Shown: positions 24,801 to 35,675 of the stretch, piece by piece
Layout: the number at the start of each line of letters is the position of its first letter
Position numbering within the stretch: position 1 is the first letter of the stretch
Notes under the pieces: generated by a model
What the model was told of the DNA's origin: nothing
Databases searched by the model: none
Seen by the model: the letters and a program-made list of their open reading frames with translations, nothing else
Assembly: GCA_051453625.1 (NCBI GenBank)
Contig: JBOZIK010000001.1
Coordinates: forward strand, 149,342,738-149,406,737
Length of the DNA stretch: 64,000 bases
Reading direction: 5' to 3'
From: Welwitschia mirabilis
Lineage: Eukaryota; Gnetophyta; Gnetopsida; Welwitschiales
Program-made: the position numbers and the translations under genes

Positions 24801-25345
24801 ACTAGTTTCTATTATCACTTTATCTAAGACTATGCTAAGATTTGTAAATCCCTTTGCTTATTATTTTAAAATGAAGCTAAGTTTGATTGGGATGACTCAT
24901 GCCAAACTATTTTTGATACACTTAAAGATAAAATTTCTTCTAAACCTATTGTAATAAGAACCAATTATATTAAGCACTTTTAATGTATGTGCGATGCTAG
25001 CAACATTACTATATGTGCGGTTCTTGAACAAAAATACAAAAATTATTCAAAGTCATATTTAACCTTAGTAAAACTTTGTCTAAGGCCTAGATAAACTACA
25101 CTACCACTACAAAAGAAATGCTTACCATCATCATTTTCCTTGATAACTTTATACACTATATTCTTAAAGTTTATACCAATGTTTACATGGATCATGCAGT
25201 AATGAAATACCTTATGACTATGAAAGGTTTTAGAGTTAGTCTTATTAAGTGAATACTTCTTATGTAAGAATTTAATCTTACCATTATTAATAAGTCTGGA
25301 AATCATAATACTATTGCAAATCACCTATCTTGACTTCCTTGTTCT
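24801..25345 (+). pseudogene. RNase H remnant of element C
   Basis: 25060-25340 gives 'LSKTLSKA.INYTTTTKEM', 'VYMDHAVMKYLM' and 'NHNTIANHLS', matching the RNase H region of Athila/Tat elements and that of element A at 16060-16360. Stops and one or more frameshifts break it. The minus-strand open frame at 25043-25324 is an antisense shadow. Confidence 0.82.
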
Positions 25346-25559
25346 CCTTATCAACTTCGAATCAATTATTGCTTTCTTGATGAATAACGCTTTACTATTA
25401 AATAACTTTATGCCATCTCCACTACTCATCCTACTACTTGATACACTAATATTATGAATTATCTTATTACTTTAAAGACACCTTAGCATTAAATCCATAA
25501 CCAACAAAAATATTTTCTTTATAGAATTGGTAATTCTATGTGGAATCAGCCTCATTTCT

Positions 25560-26645
25560 ACCATAGGTGCAAAGATCAAATTATGCATAAATGTATGTCA
25601 AATGGGAAAAGCTTAAAATTATTATCTTTGCTATGGTAGGGTATGTGGGGATACTTTAGTGAATATAAGACTATTATGAAAATTCTTCATTCTATCTTTT
25701 ATTAACCCACCCTTTTTAAAGATTCTTTTGACTTTGCTATAAAGTGTGATGCTTGTCAATTTACAGTAGCCTAACTCTATTTTAAGATATGTCCCTTAAA
25801 ATCATCCTTAAATGTGACATTTTTTACTATTAGGGGAATAAATTTATAGGCCCTATCAAACCACTTTTTCATGACAAAATATACATCTTAGTAATTGCTA
25901 GTTATGTTATTAAGTGAGTTAAAGTTATTTCTACTGTCATAAATAATGTTGGAACTATTTGAAATTTTTTCTCAACTCATATCTTTTAGTACTTTGATTT
26001 TTATAGAATATTAATTAGTGACCAAGTAACTTATTTTATCAATTCTCTTTTTTAAAGACTTCTCTTATCCATTAGAATTGAACATCGAATTGTCTATGCT
26101 TATCACCCTCAATTAAATGGTCAAGCTAATAATGAAAATTGAAAATTAAGAAGATGCTTTAGAAACTTGTTTATATTAATAAGATAACTTGGTTTTCTAA
26201 AATTAATGATGTTCTTTAGGCTTACCATGCTACTTAGTGAAATTCTCTTGATTTTCCCCTTATGAACTTATGTATGAAAAATTTTGTATCTTGCTAGTTA
26301 ATTTTTGCTATAACTCTTATCATCTTACTCATCAACTTAATCTTGTAAACTTAAATAAAAATCTTTAGGCTCAATTAGTCCAACTTGATTACTTAGATGG
26401 AAAATGTAACTATGCCACACATTGTCAACTTATTCATAAATCCAAAGCTAAGTTTAATCACAATAAAAAATTAACTCATAATCAATCTGAGTCAGGTTAA
26501 ATAGTTTGTTTATACAATACTCAAGTGCATATTTTCATAACAAGTTAACCTTTAAATTATTAGGTTCTTATCCTTTATAGAAATTACATTCTACTGGATT
26601 AGTTGAAATCTTTAATTCAAACACTAGGGAAATTCAAAAGGTTAA
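25560..26645 (+). pseudogene. Integrase remnant of element C
   Basis: 25700-25765 carries 'TLFKDSFDFA' and CDACQ (Cys codons at 25746 and 25755), the second half of the HHCC zinc domain, intact here though lost in element A. 25830-26040 covers the catalytic core, with 'ISFSTLIFIEY' where the usual 'FSRFGTPRAIISD' stands. 26101-26127 encodes YHPQLNGQA. 26255-26330 matches 'YELMYEKFCILLV', and 26400-26640 the C-terminal tail, where element A has its 671-N gap. Many stops make it nonfunctional. Confidence 0.85.
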
Positions 26646-27900
26646 TAAAACCATGTTAAAAACTATGACTTTTTCAAATTTATTTCACTATTTTTTCATC
26701 ATAATACTTAAAACTTCATCATTTATTAATTTTCTTGTTATTTTATTTCACTCACAATTATTATCTGTAGGGGTTAATTTTCTTTTCACACTTTGATAGA
26801 TAATGTTCCTTTAGATCATGATGTCATTTCCCTCATATGTTCTTTTGACATCTTTTTAAGTTTTGACACATCAACTTGCTTGTTCTAAATTATTTTAAGT
26901 TTAAGAACATTTGAGAATTTTTGTTAACATTGCTTTTTTTTAACTTGGTATATTATCATTACCATACCCTAACATACCTTTCTCTTGCCTTAAGTTATTT
27001 CTAGTTTTATCTTCTTTAACATGCTTTTTTTTAAAATTTTTTTAATGATGATTTTTAACTTTTACCTATTTTTGTGACATGATGAATGATAGTCCATTAA
27101 AATTGCAAACCTCTTCTTTTAACTTTATTTTTCATCATTTTTATATTATTTCTATCTATTCTTTCATAAGAGCTCTATTACTCTATGCCTTGCTAGCATT
27201 TTTATCATACTATCTGAATAGATTGAATCTCTAGATTCTCTTTTCTAGTTGATTTCTTTGAAATGAGACATTTCTTATCTCCTCTTATTATTTTTACTTA
27301 TTTCTTAACCTTTCAGAGTATAGCTTTCACATAAAATGATTATTTTTTTTTCCTCTCATCATTTTGGACCAGATGAAAATTTTCATCATATATTTTGCAA
27401 GAAAATTAAATTTACACATTTTACAAAATAGAATTAGGGTCTTCCTTTGCATTCAAAGTTCTCTTACTTTATTCATGAAAACATAGTAATTCTTATAATC
27501 AAAGTGATCAATGTAATAAATTCTATGCTTTTACTAGATTAGTTTTTTTTATTTTGGCACTTTTATACTACGCTTATTTAAAGCCCATTCATTTTACTTA
27601 TTTGTACATAAATTGTGTTTTTTTTCCTTTCTTCTTCTTACATTAATGAAATAGAGGATGTATTGATTCACATGTGAAGGGAAGAACATATTTTTAAAAT
27701 ATTTTTAAGTAAAGGTTTTAATTATGAAAGTCATTTTGAGATTTGATGATGCATATATGTGATGTGTTGGTCAAGTTATAATTTCATGTTATTTGTGTAA
27801 TATGCACTATGAATATTGTTTAGCATGCCACACACTAGATAATAGGCTTGCCAAGTTGAAGTAGAGATTGATACTTCAGCTTAGGTAAACTTGGTTCATT
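26646..27900 (+). mobile_element. 3' region of element C, T-rich, no gene seen
   Basis: T-rich DNA with dense stops following integrase. No domain recognised. It contains no LTR and no tandem array that I can see. Confidence 0.5.
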
Positions 27901-27979
27901 GTATTATTTGTCATTCAGAGGGCTAAACTATTCATTTCATTTCTTGTTAAATCATATCACAGTTCATCTAGACTACAAC

Positions 27980-28640
27980 CATTATGATTGAAAGGCACTT
28001 TCATAATTTCATAAGTAGGACTAAGCCTAAGATGGACCAAAGAATGATGGAAGTTATGATGGATTCTATATGTAGATGGGACCTACTTCACATTAGAGAT
28101 TACAGAGTTTTAAGTTACCGTGCACATAGAGTAGAGACTGAATGTAGATAGATAGATGATGGACATTATTTTAGTCACTATCCATGGGAATGAAGTATCT
28201 ATGCTCATAGAGGGTACATTGCATTAGTTACAAGATTAGAATGCCTTATGGGCATTCATATACATTCTGTGGATGGCACGAAGAAGTGCTATACATATGA
28301 CTTAGTGTTTAATATTCCACTAGATGTAAAATGGAATAGGCAATAAGTGATGATGTCACACCGGCCACTAGCCTATAGAATCCTCTATAAAGGGCTGATT
28401 CACAACATTATTTCATCATCTCAGAATAGTTACTACATGGTATATCATTTACAAATCTTAGTAGTATTTAGGTATGAAAAGTAAATGGATCTAGCCTCTT
28501 TCATATGGAGGAGGTTTCAAGCCATGGTAAAGGAATGACATATATAGATGTTTTAATATCCTTGTCTCCTTTCCATAATATTTTATTAGTTTGGTATTCC
28601 ATAGCCCTCAAGTAAGTAGTAGTTATCTCATTTATAGATG
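27980..28640 (+). pseudogene. Extra 3' ORF of element C, resembling the 'putative plant transposon protein' family
   Basis: In the frame beginning with ATG at about 28032 the sequence reads as one protein-like stretch interrupted by several stops. It is richer in G+C than the flanks. Recognisable parts are 'SHRPLAYRILYKGLIHNII' (about 28343-28415), 'DLASFIWRRFQAM' (about 28488-28527) and 'YPCLLSIIFY.FGI' (about 28557-28600). The order of a hydrophobic helix, a 'I…RR…M' segment and a 'LPY..LLT.IFEHFGI'-like end resembles the family annotated as putative plant transposon protein (Pfam PF20167 as I recall it), often found beside Athila-like gag/pol. The role of that family is unknown. Element A lacks this part. 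I am moderately sure of the resemblance and unsure of the family name. Confidence 0.45.
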
Positions 28641-29525
28641 TTAGTATAAAATTTATAGAACATGGACATTTAGATCATTGAAGAAGTAGAAAGAAAGTAG
28701 ATTTGAATACCTACACTCGATATTATAGCAAAGTAGTTACATGATCTTCTTACAATGCATTCTAGGAGATTCAAAAAATCATGGACCATAGCTTCCTTGA
28801 GATATAACAAAGACTAACTATAGTGGAGTAGAGGGTGATTTTGACTGATCAGTATATATGAAATATTAGGAAGTAGATGATAGCTATAGGAGTCTGAGTG
28901 ATGCATATTAAGTAGAGCATCACAGTGGACCTACGAGTCTAGGGAAAGTAGCCTATACATACCATTTTAGTATGTCTCAATGTGCACTTTTTAATAAAGG
29001 AGGAGCATACTTTTTCTTCACCTCCACCTATGAGATTTCATGTATACTTAACTATAGCACAATAAGGAGAGTTATGTTATGATTATTTTTGATTTATTTA
29101 CTCCAAGTGGATTGTATTTAAAACTCACTATTTTGATTATACATACACATTATCATTTTTTAAGTTATCATGTTTATACCTTATGATAATTTTTGTGTAT
29201 GACATTTAATTTTTATTTTGAGATGTGACAAATGTTTTAAGTGGAGGGCTAATGTAGATTACATTACTCTAATTTTTTTGATGATCATGTTTTCAGGCAC
29301 TTGATTTTCATTCTAAGTTTTTAAGCTTGTCATCCCTATGGTAATTCAGATGACAAACTATATGATATCCCTATTGCATATTTGCAAAGGTAATACATTA
29401 GTTCATTAGATTTTAATATTTAATTTATGTTTCCTTAGTTAGTATTTATCTTAATTAATTTTGCTTCCAATTTGTAGTTACTTATTTCTTTTATCAAGAA
29501 CTGATAAGATTAAATAGATGGCTAT
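28641..29525 (+). mobile_element. 3' untranslated end of element C
   Basis: No gene seen. From about 29120 it matches the end of element A. A purine run AAGTGGAGGGC at about 29239-29249 is a candidate internal polypurine tract, but it lies almost 280 bp before the LTR. Just before the LTR (29500-29525) the words 'CTGATAAGATTAAATAGATGGCTA' parallel 'CTGACAAGGCTAAGTAGAGAGTTA' before LTR B. Confidence 0.6.
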
Positions 29526-30764
29526 GTTGCAATACCAAACTATATATATTTGATCATGTATTTTAAGTACTTTTGGAAGACATTTAAATATGTTTAGATG
29601 GAGTCTTTATGCTTATGAGGAGTCAATGCAATAATCATAAAAACATGTAATTCTTGAAGCATTTGGAGGCATTTCATGTAGATTCTGACACTCAGCATTT
29701 TGAGAGGGAGTTTAATCATCAGGGAGGCTAATTTTTATTAACTGAAGATCTTGGGTAGATATCATCCACATGCTAATCAAGATAAAATTTTCTAGACAAT
29801 AATGCATTTGTATCTGATAATGATGGTAAAATGGAGTAGGACTAAAAGCCAAAGAATCATCTTTTGTAATATGGTATCATCTCCATAGTTGTCTAGATGA
29901 TAATTAGGACAACATTTATTTTAACTAATGAATGAATATAATTTATTATCTTTATAATAAGATTATGCATTCCATTTGGGTTTCTAAGTTTCATTTCCAG
30001 AGTATTTTATGTAAAGCTATAAATACCACCTTTCCCTCACTCCTATTTTACCATCTATTATACTTGGAATCTTGTAATAAAGGATTAAAGGATAAGGGGT
30101 TCATACTAGGTATAGAAAGGATTCTTCTTGATGTTGGATTGTGTATCCTCCATTGAGGTGCTACTACTTTATAAGTGAATGTTTGATCTTGATTAATAAA
30201 AAGTTGATTTATTTCTATTGATTGTATGTCCCTTATGATTTATGTTAATTATAATTTCATGATAGCTTTATAGTTGATATAAATCATGAGGGAAACTCAT
30301 GTAACAATAGGTTCAGATAATTATGTAATTTCTTAAATTTCATTTCATATTATATTTTCATAGCTACATTAGTTACATTAAATTATATTTTTTTCAATGT
30401 TCCTTATAGCTTACATTAGTTAGGATTAAGTAATAGTTATTTCGTAATTAATCTAGATTATAAGGATTAATTTTGGTGATAGCATATTGATAATCAAATA
30501 TATATAGTACTTAGAATTATTTCATTCATATATAATTCATCATCATTATATTAGCTTTCATCTTTATTCTTATTTTATTTACTTAATCATGAAAGACTAA
30601 AAATACTTTGTTAAATCAATTCTCTAACGTTTATTCTAGTTCCATTGATAGATTACGACATTTAGATTAACTTCTACTATACTAGTGTATGTCTTTGTGT
30701 AAGCATTTATGATTGATAGGGATTATCTAAAGACTTAAAAATGACTCTAATTGACACTATAACA
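29526..30764 (+). mobile_element. 3' LTR of element C (family 2)
   Basis: About 1.24 kb, TGTTGCAATACCAAACTAT … GACACTATAACA. Homologous to 6827-8041, with a TATAAATA box at 30018-30025 and the same 'GGTGCTACTACTTTATAAGTGAATGTTTGATC' tail region. The open frame at 29932-30156 runs across the promoter and is not a gene. Confidence 0.87.
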
Positions 30765-32400
30765 TACTTAAATAACTCAAGTTTTAAAAAATAATGATTC
30801 AAAGAATTGGAAAAATTCTAACCAAATTAGGCTAAAATTCTACTAAGACAAAAGAATAGATCACGAAACATAAATGCAAAATCCAAAATTCCCTCTCTCT
30901 AACCCAATTAAGTTGTGTATTCAATGTTTGAAAGATGGAAAAATTGATTAAAAAATAGGAATAATAGCTAGCTAATGGTGTACAAAAATATAAAATAAAG
31001 AGGAAAAATGTTGAAACAATGTTATGTACTAAATTCTAAATCTAAGGATGCAATAATAAATATAATAAAAATGAAAAAAGACTTTTAGAAATAAAGTCCA
31101 ACTAGTAAATTTAGGCTCCCTTCTACTATAATTGGTAAAGGTATTAAGACATAGTTAAAAATAAAAGAGGGAAAATATGAAAAATAATGGATTATTAATG
31201 ATGATCAAGGAGGTATTGAGTGGGCCAGTATAGTTACTTTTTGAGATACTTTAATATAACCCACTATCCAGAACTATTGATCATGTGATAAATGGTATTA
31301 TAATGAGAAAAATGCTTATTTTTCCAAACAAAGATACTAGTGCTAATAAGGAAAGGTAGTAGTTCCACTTTAGCTTAGTTATAGTCAACTAAATTTTAGG
31401 TATAAAGACCAAAGACTAATTAAAAATAACAAAGAATATGTGCTAAGTGAAATGTATAATAGAACACTAAAGATGATAGCTTAAAAATGATTTTAAAATA
31501 AAGGTAAAAGTTATTACAATAAGATTAAATACAAGAGGAAAAACTTACAATGTAGCTTAGAAAACTAGAAAATGCATGAGAAAAATATGTAAAGAAAGAG
31601 AATGAAAATTAGCTTATAGATCTTTTATGAAAAATCATCCCATAAAGCTTCTTATATAAGTCATCTTGAATTCTTGGAATCTCTATTTATTTCTTTGAAG
31701 TTATCTTCATCTTGCCCTAACATTATCTAATCCAAGACTTTTAGGACTTGAAAAACTTCTTTGAGAATGTAGCACTAGAAGTAGAAGAAGAATGTTAAGA
31801 AAGAGGAGTAGAAGAGGCATAGGAAGAATTACCAATAAGATATTTTTCTTTCTTCTTATGGTGGAAAAAACTTAAAAAGAATGAGGAAGTTGAAAAGTAG
31901 AAAAAGTTTTTTTTCTTATGGAGTTGCTTCTTCCTGCCTTTGTTGAAGATGCCTTGGAATCCAATATTTATTCTTATACTTTTTTATTTTTCTTATCTTC
32001 TTAAGGGTTATGATTTTAATAAATGATCTATCCCAATCCTTAAAATCTAAATTTTTTTATAAGGTAATATAAATCAAATTGAAAATCATGCATGATACCA
32101 ATAGGTTATTCGTATGACTAATGTAATCTATAATAGTTTTAAAAAGGAACTTAAACATATTAAACTTTTTACTCTATTAAGTCATTCTCATCATATATGA
32201 GTGTCTACTATAATCATTAGCCACATGTAATATAGGTAATCTATTATGAATAATAAATCTAAAAATAGCTAATTGGTATTTATTAGGGTACTTGCAAGGT
32301 AAAAATGTCTCTTTCTTATGTGCATAATCATACTAAGGACAATACATCAAAAGCTAAGGAACTAAATCAGCAAAAATGATAATGAATTATGGTATTCAAT
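30765..32400. other. Unassigned AT-rich DNA
   Basis: No domain, no tandem repeat and no second copy recognised within the window. At about 31646-31660 the minus strand reads 'GACTTATATAAGAAGC', a TATA-like core, so a minus-strand LTR of another family is possible. The G/A-rich part at 31770-31900 (AGAAGTAGAAGAAGAATG and similar) is low-complexity. Confidence 0.35.
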
Positions 32401-34449
32401 TTGAATTGTTACTTCTACATCACTCAAGAGAATAAGTAAAGTAGTCTAATGAATAGAAGAATGAATTTCCCAAGGATCCTCATCATGCATTATTACATTT
32501 CAATGAAAGCCCAAGTCCTATTTGTGAAAGTAGTAAGTGCATTTATCCTTTAATAAATAGTCATAATTTCTTGATTTAATCTTATCCAAATAATATAATG
32601 CATAAAAAAATAGAAATAAAGATAAAATGCTTTTCTTAATAAAAGCTCCTTATCTTCCACTTATAGTAATCTAAAATAACAAAAATTAAGAAAGCAGAAA
32701 AGGAAAAACATGAAAGAGGAGCAGAAGAAAAGAGTAAGACATCAGAAATAAAAAATGAATTAGGAAAAATAAATAGATGAATTATAGATCTAAAATTAAT
32801 CTCACAAATAGACTATCATAATAGAAAATGTTGTGAATAAGTTATTAGTAATAGATAAATTCATGAAGTTTAAAATAAATAATAACACTAATGAGCAAAG
32901 GTAACAACACTAGTTTTATGTACATAGATATCAAACTCAGGTGATAAAATAAGGAAGAGTACAAGGATCACAAAAAACTAATGTGTAACATAAGGATAAA
33001 GGTTTAATTCATAGTTTTTATAAAAATAAAATGAAATGTAAACCATTTAATCACCTAGCTTCATAAAGAATTAAGACTAATTTTTCCCTAGATCTAGACT
33101 TGGATAGAAGGATTAGATTACAAAATCATAATGTACATCTGATGTGCTTTTACATAGAATGGAAAACAAGATAGTATGGATTTAAATGAATAGTAAAAAT
33201 GGACATGGATGAAACAAAATAACATAATCAATGAAATGATGAATCTTAGCATACATCATGTAAGTAAATAAGACTACATGAATGAAAGAGAATGGCCTAA
33301 TTATTTTTAATTACATAGTTCTTATGGATCTTTTACCAAAATAAAAATACAAAAGGAAATAATAAATAAGTTTTGTTAGTTCATAAGAATCCAAAGAATC
33401 TCAAGTTATAATTTTCTACAATAATGATAAAAAAGATCTCTCTAATCTCATCTTAAGTTAATTTCATTTCCTTTTTTCTTCCATGAGTAATCATATTCTA
33501 AGAATTCCACCATAGTATTATAATACTTCTTCCAAGAGATTTAACATGTTATACTTAAAGAATTTAGTGTTGCATTACCAGTGAGCATCTAGAGCCTAAT
33601 TCAATTGAATGTACTACAAATGAATTAGTAGAGATGCATTACAAGTATATTTTCATAACCCTAATGGAGTTAGATAAACCTAAAAAAAATAATCATAACA
33701 ATTGTGCTAATGAAGCACTTTAAGATTTTTCCATAATGTTATTTGATCTAAATTTTTCTTTTTCTTTTATAAAAAAATTCCTAGCACATGAAAGTGGAAT
33801 CATTGATTCATTATTCTAATAGAGAAGTATCTCATCCCAATGAATGATTTGAAGCAAAGGAATATGATGAAAGAAGAAAATTGATATTTTCATTCAATTT
33901 TAAATTATAGATATCTAATGAATGAAAACCTTAATAAAAAACTTAAAAATTTAAAGAAATAATTCATGAAAAAGTAAGAAATTATAAAATTTCAAGAAAA
34001 CTTTAAAATAAAAAAAGATCACTTTGGTACAAGATGAAGCAAAAAGGCCATTAACAAGGATGATCGAGTCTCATGAACTCATAACAAAATTAAAGGGGTG
34101 GATAGAATGCAGACGATATAGGATCATATGGAAATGGTTTAGGTGATTGAAAATGATCAAAATGAGAAATATATAAATTGTATTTTCTATAAAATCCTTA
34201 TGGATTAATCCAAAAGTCTTAGAGTTACGTTAGATTAGTAAGGAACATATCTAGTCTAAAATGATTTGATAAAACCAAATTAGACTTATGAATAGGTGTG
34301 CATTGATAGATGAAGGGAAAAACTCAAAAGAATTATGGTTCTCAAACTTGAAATGTGGATAGTATGGTAAAACGATAACTCAATCATAGAAATATTTTCA
34401 TAATAGGACTCTGCAAACTAATTGAAAAGCTTAAAAGGGGGGTAATAAG
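32401..34449 (-). mobile_element. 3' internal part of a minus-strand Athila-like element
   Basis: The reverse complement aligns with the 3' internal part of element F (about 42850-43900) and with 36800-37840. All three share a segment with 'TTAATGGCCTTT…AGTGATCT' (about 34050-34090 here, about 42965-43020 in F) and a pair of copies of a word of about 62 bp (33555-33660 here). No domain is readable. Together with the minus-strand protease and gag remains above 50037 it may be the far half of one element split by G; no target duplication confirms this. Confidence 0.55.
33555..33660 (-). repeat. Pair of ~62-bp repeats (copy set 1)
   Basis: On the minus strand the unit reads approximately GGCTCTAGATGCTCACTGGTAATGCAAC, and a second, weaker unit lies next to it. 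The same pair occurs at 37450-37560 (minus) and 43335-43445 (plus), each time in the 3' internal part of an Athila-like element. Confidence 0.65.
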
Positions 34450-35675
34450 TGTATACTATTTATGGTAAAAATAGCTATGCTTGTATCTATTATTAATTTA
34501 TGATAAATAATGATATTATTTTATGGATATAAATCTTATGTAATGAAATCCAACCTTTACCAATAATACTAGGACTTCCATTTGTAGCATAATCTTAGTG
34601 TAATTCTTATATAAAGATAGATAACAAAATATCTCAGTAAAGAAAGTATAATGATAATAAGTAATGGAGTGCAAAATCATACGAAATATCTAATAATGGA
34701 ATATAGAATTCAAACTAGCATAATAACTTCATGAAAAAAGATAAGTACTAAAGTGAAATCATGTAGCTTTATCCAACCCAGGCATGATGGCATAATTGCA
34801 TCCATCATAAGCATGAGGGTGATATATCTAAGAAATATAAAATTTACAATAAAAAGAAAATAAGTACCATCAAATAAACATTCAAGTTATGCAATCTAAA
34901 ATAAAAAGAAGAATCACCAAATATAAATCTTAAAGTAAAATCATGCCTTGATTAATCTTACGCATAATAAGTATGAAACAATTATAATCTAAAGTCAAAG
35001 TATTACATCAAGAACATGTAACTATTTATTATTTGAAAACTAAAAGCATTATAATTTAAAAATGTACTCATGTTAAAGTAATAAGCATCATGTTGGCTTG
35101 GTAGTTATCCCATTTTTATGAGAGGCATAGAAAGAACCGATAATTAAAACTCCATTTTTTTGACAATGATGTGTTATATTCAAGTTAAATAAAGTAAGAT
35201 ATTTATAAGCCTAAATTAGGGTTTCCAATTAGAATTTCTAAAGCCTAATGAGGTCATTCTTTAAAATGCCCAAATTGTATAGGATCATCCTTTAGTTATG
35301 GGGCCAATTTATCAAGTTTCTCTTAGAAAATATTCTTCATTTGTCTAATGACTTAAGAAATATCATAAATGTCTTTCTTATAATAGTAGGGCTTAAGAAT
35401 GTAATTATGAATCCATTCGATACTACTAACTAGCACCGTTACTTCTAGAATTAGTTCCATCATCAAAGATGCTTGGCACATCTTGATTTTTTGTGAAAGT
35501 ACTCCAGATGATGTTAAAATTTGACAAAATAACATTGTCAAGGTAAATTATTAATAAAACTAGATTTTCATAACATTAACTATAATAAATACATAAGAGA
35601 ATTATAATAATGAATTAATCATGCAAACATGGCCTATATTTCTTGATATAAATTTCATTTTTTATGTGTTAGATT
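34450..35675 (-). mobile_element. 3' LTR of element G (Athila-type, minus strand)
   Basis: 1226 bp, against 1215 bp for its partner at 48817-50031. Homologous along its length: 'AAGTACTAAAGTGAAATCATGTRGCTTT', 'GAGGGTRATATATC', 'GCCTAAATTAGGG' and 'GGATCATCCTTTAGT' occur in both in the same order. The minus-strand start near 35675 is eroded compared with TGTGTTAACATG. The minus-strand open frame at 35353-35541 lies inside the LTR and is not a gene. Confidence 0.78.

Larger units (their letters stand above)
6827..30764 (+). mobile_element. Element C: large Ty3/gypsy (Athila/Tat branch) element, disrupted by nested element A
   Basis: Outer member of the nest. Family-2 LTRs bound it at 6827-8041 and 29526-30764. 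Its 5' leader starts at 8042, stops at 8599, and resumes at 21342 after a 12.7-kb insertion (element A). Gag, protease, reverse transcriptase, RNase H and integrase remnants then follow in the standard Ty3/gypsy order to about 26640. A long 3' region then carries an extra ORF. The 5-bp flanks (TACAA before 6827, TACTT after 30764) agree at only 3 of 5 positions, so the target duplication is not secure. Every frame is dead. Confidence 0.85.

Noticed and set aside
25043-25324. 93-codon minus-strand open frame
   Set aside because: Antisense shadow of the RNase H remnant of element C.
6822-30769. Target-site duplication for element C (TACAA / TACTT)
   Set aside because: Only 3 of 5 bases agree, not beyond chance.
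34430-34450. AAAAGGGGGG before TGTATAC as a polypurine tract and plus-strand LTR start
   Set aside because: The LTR at 34450-35675 matches its partner on the minus strand, whose primer site fixes that orientation; the purine run is on the wrong side for a minus-strand element.
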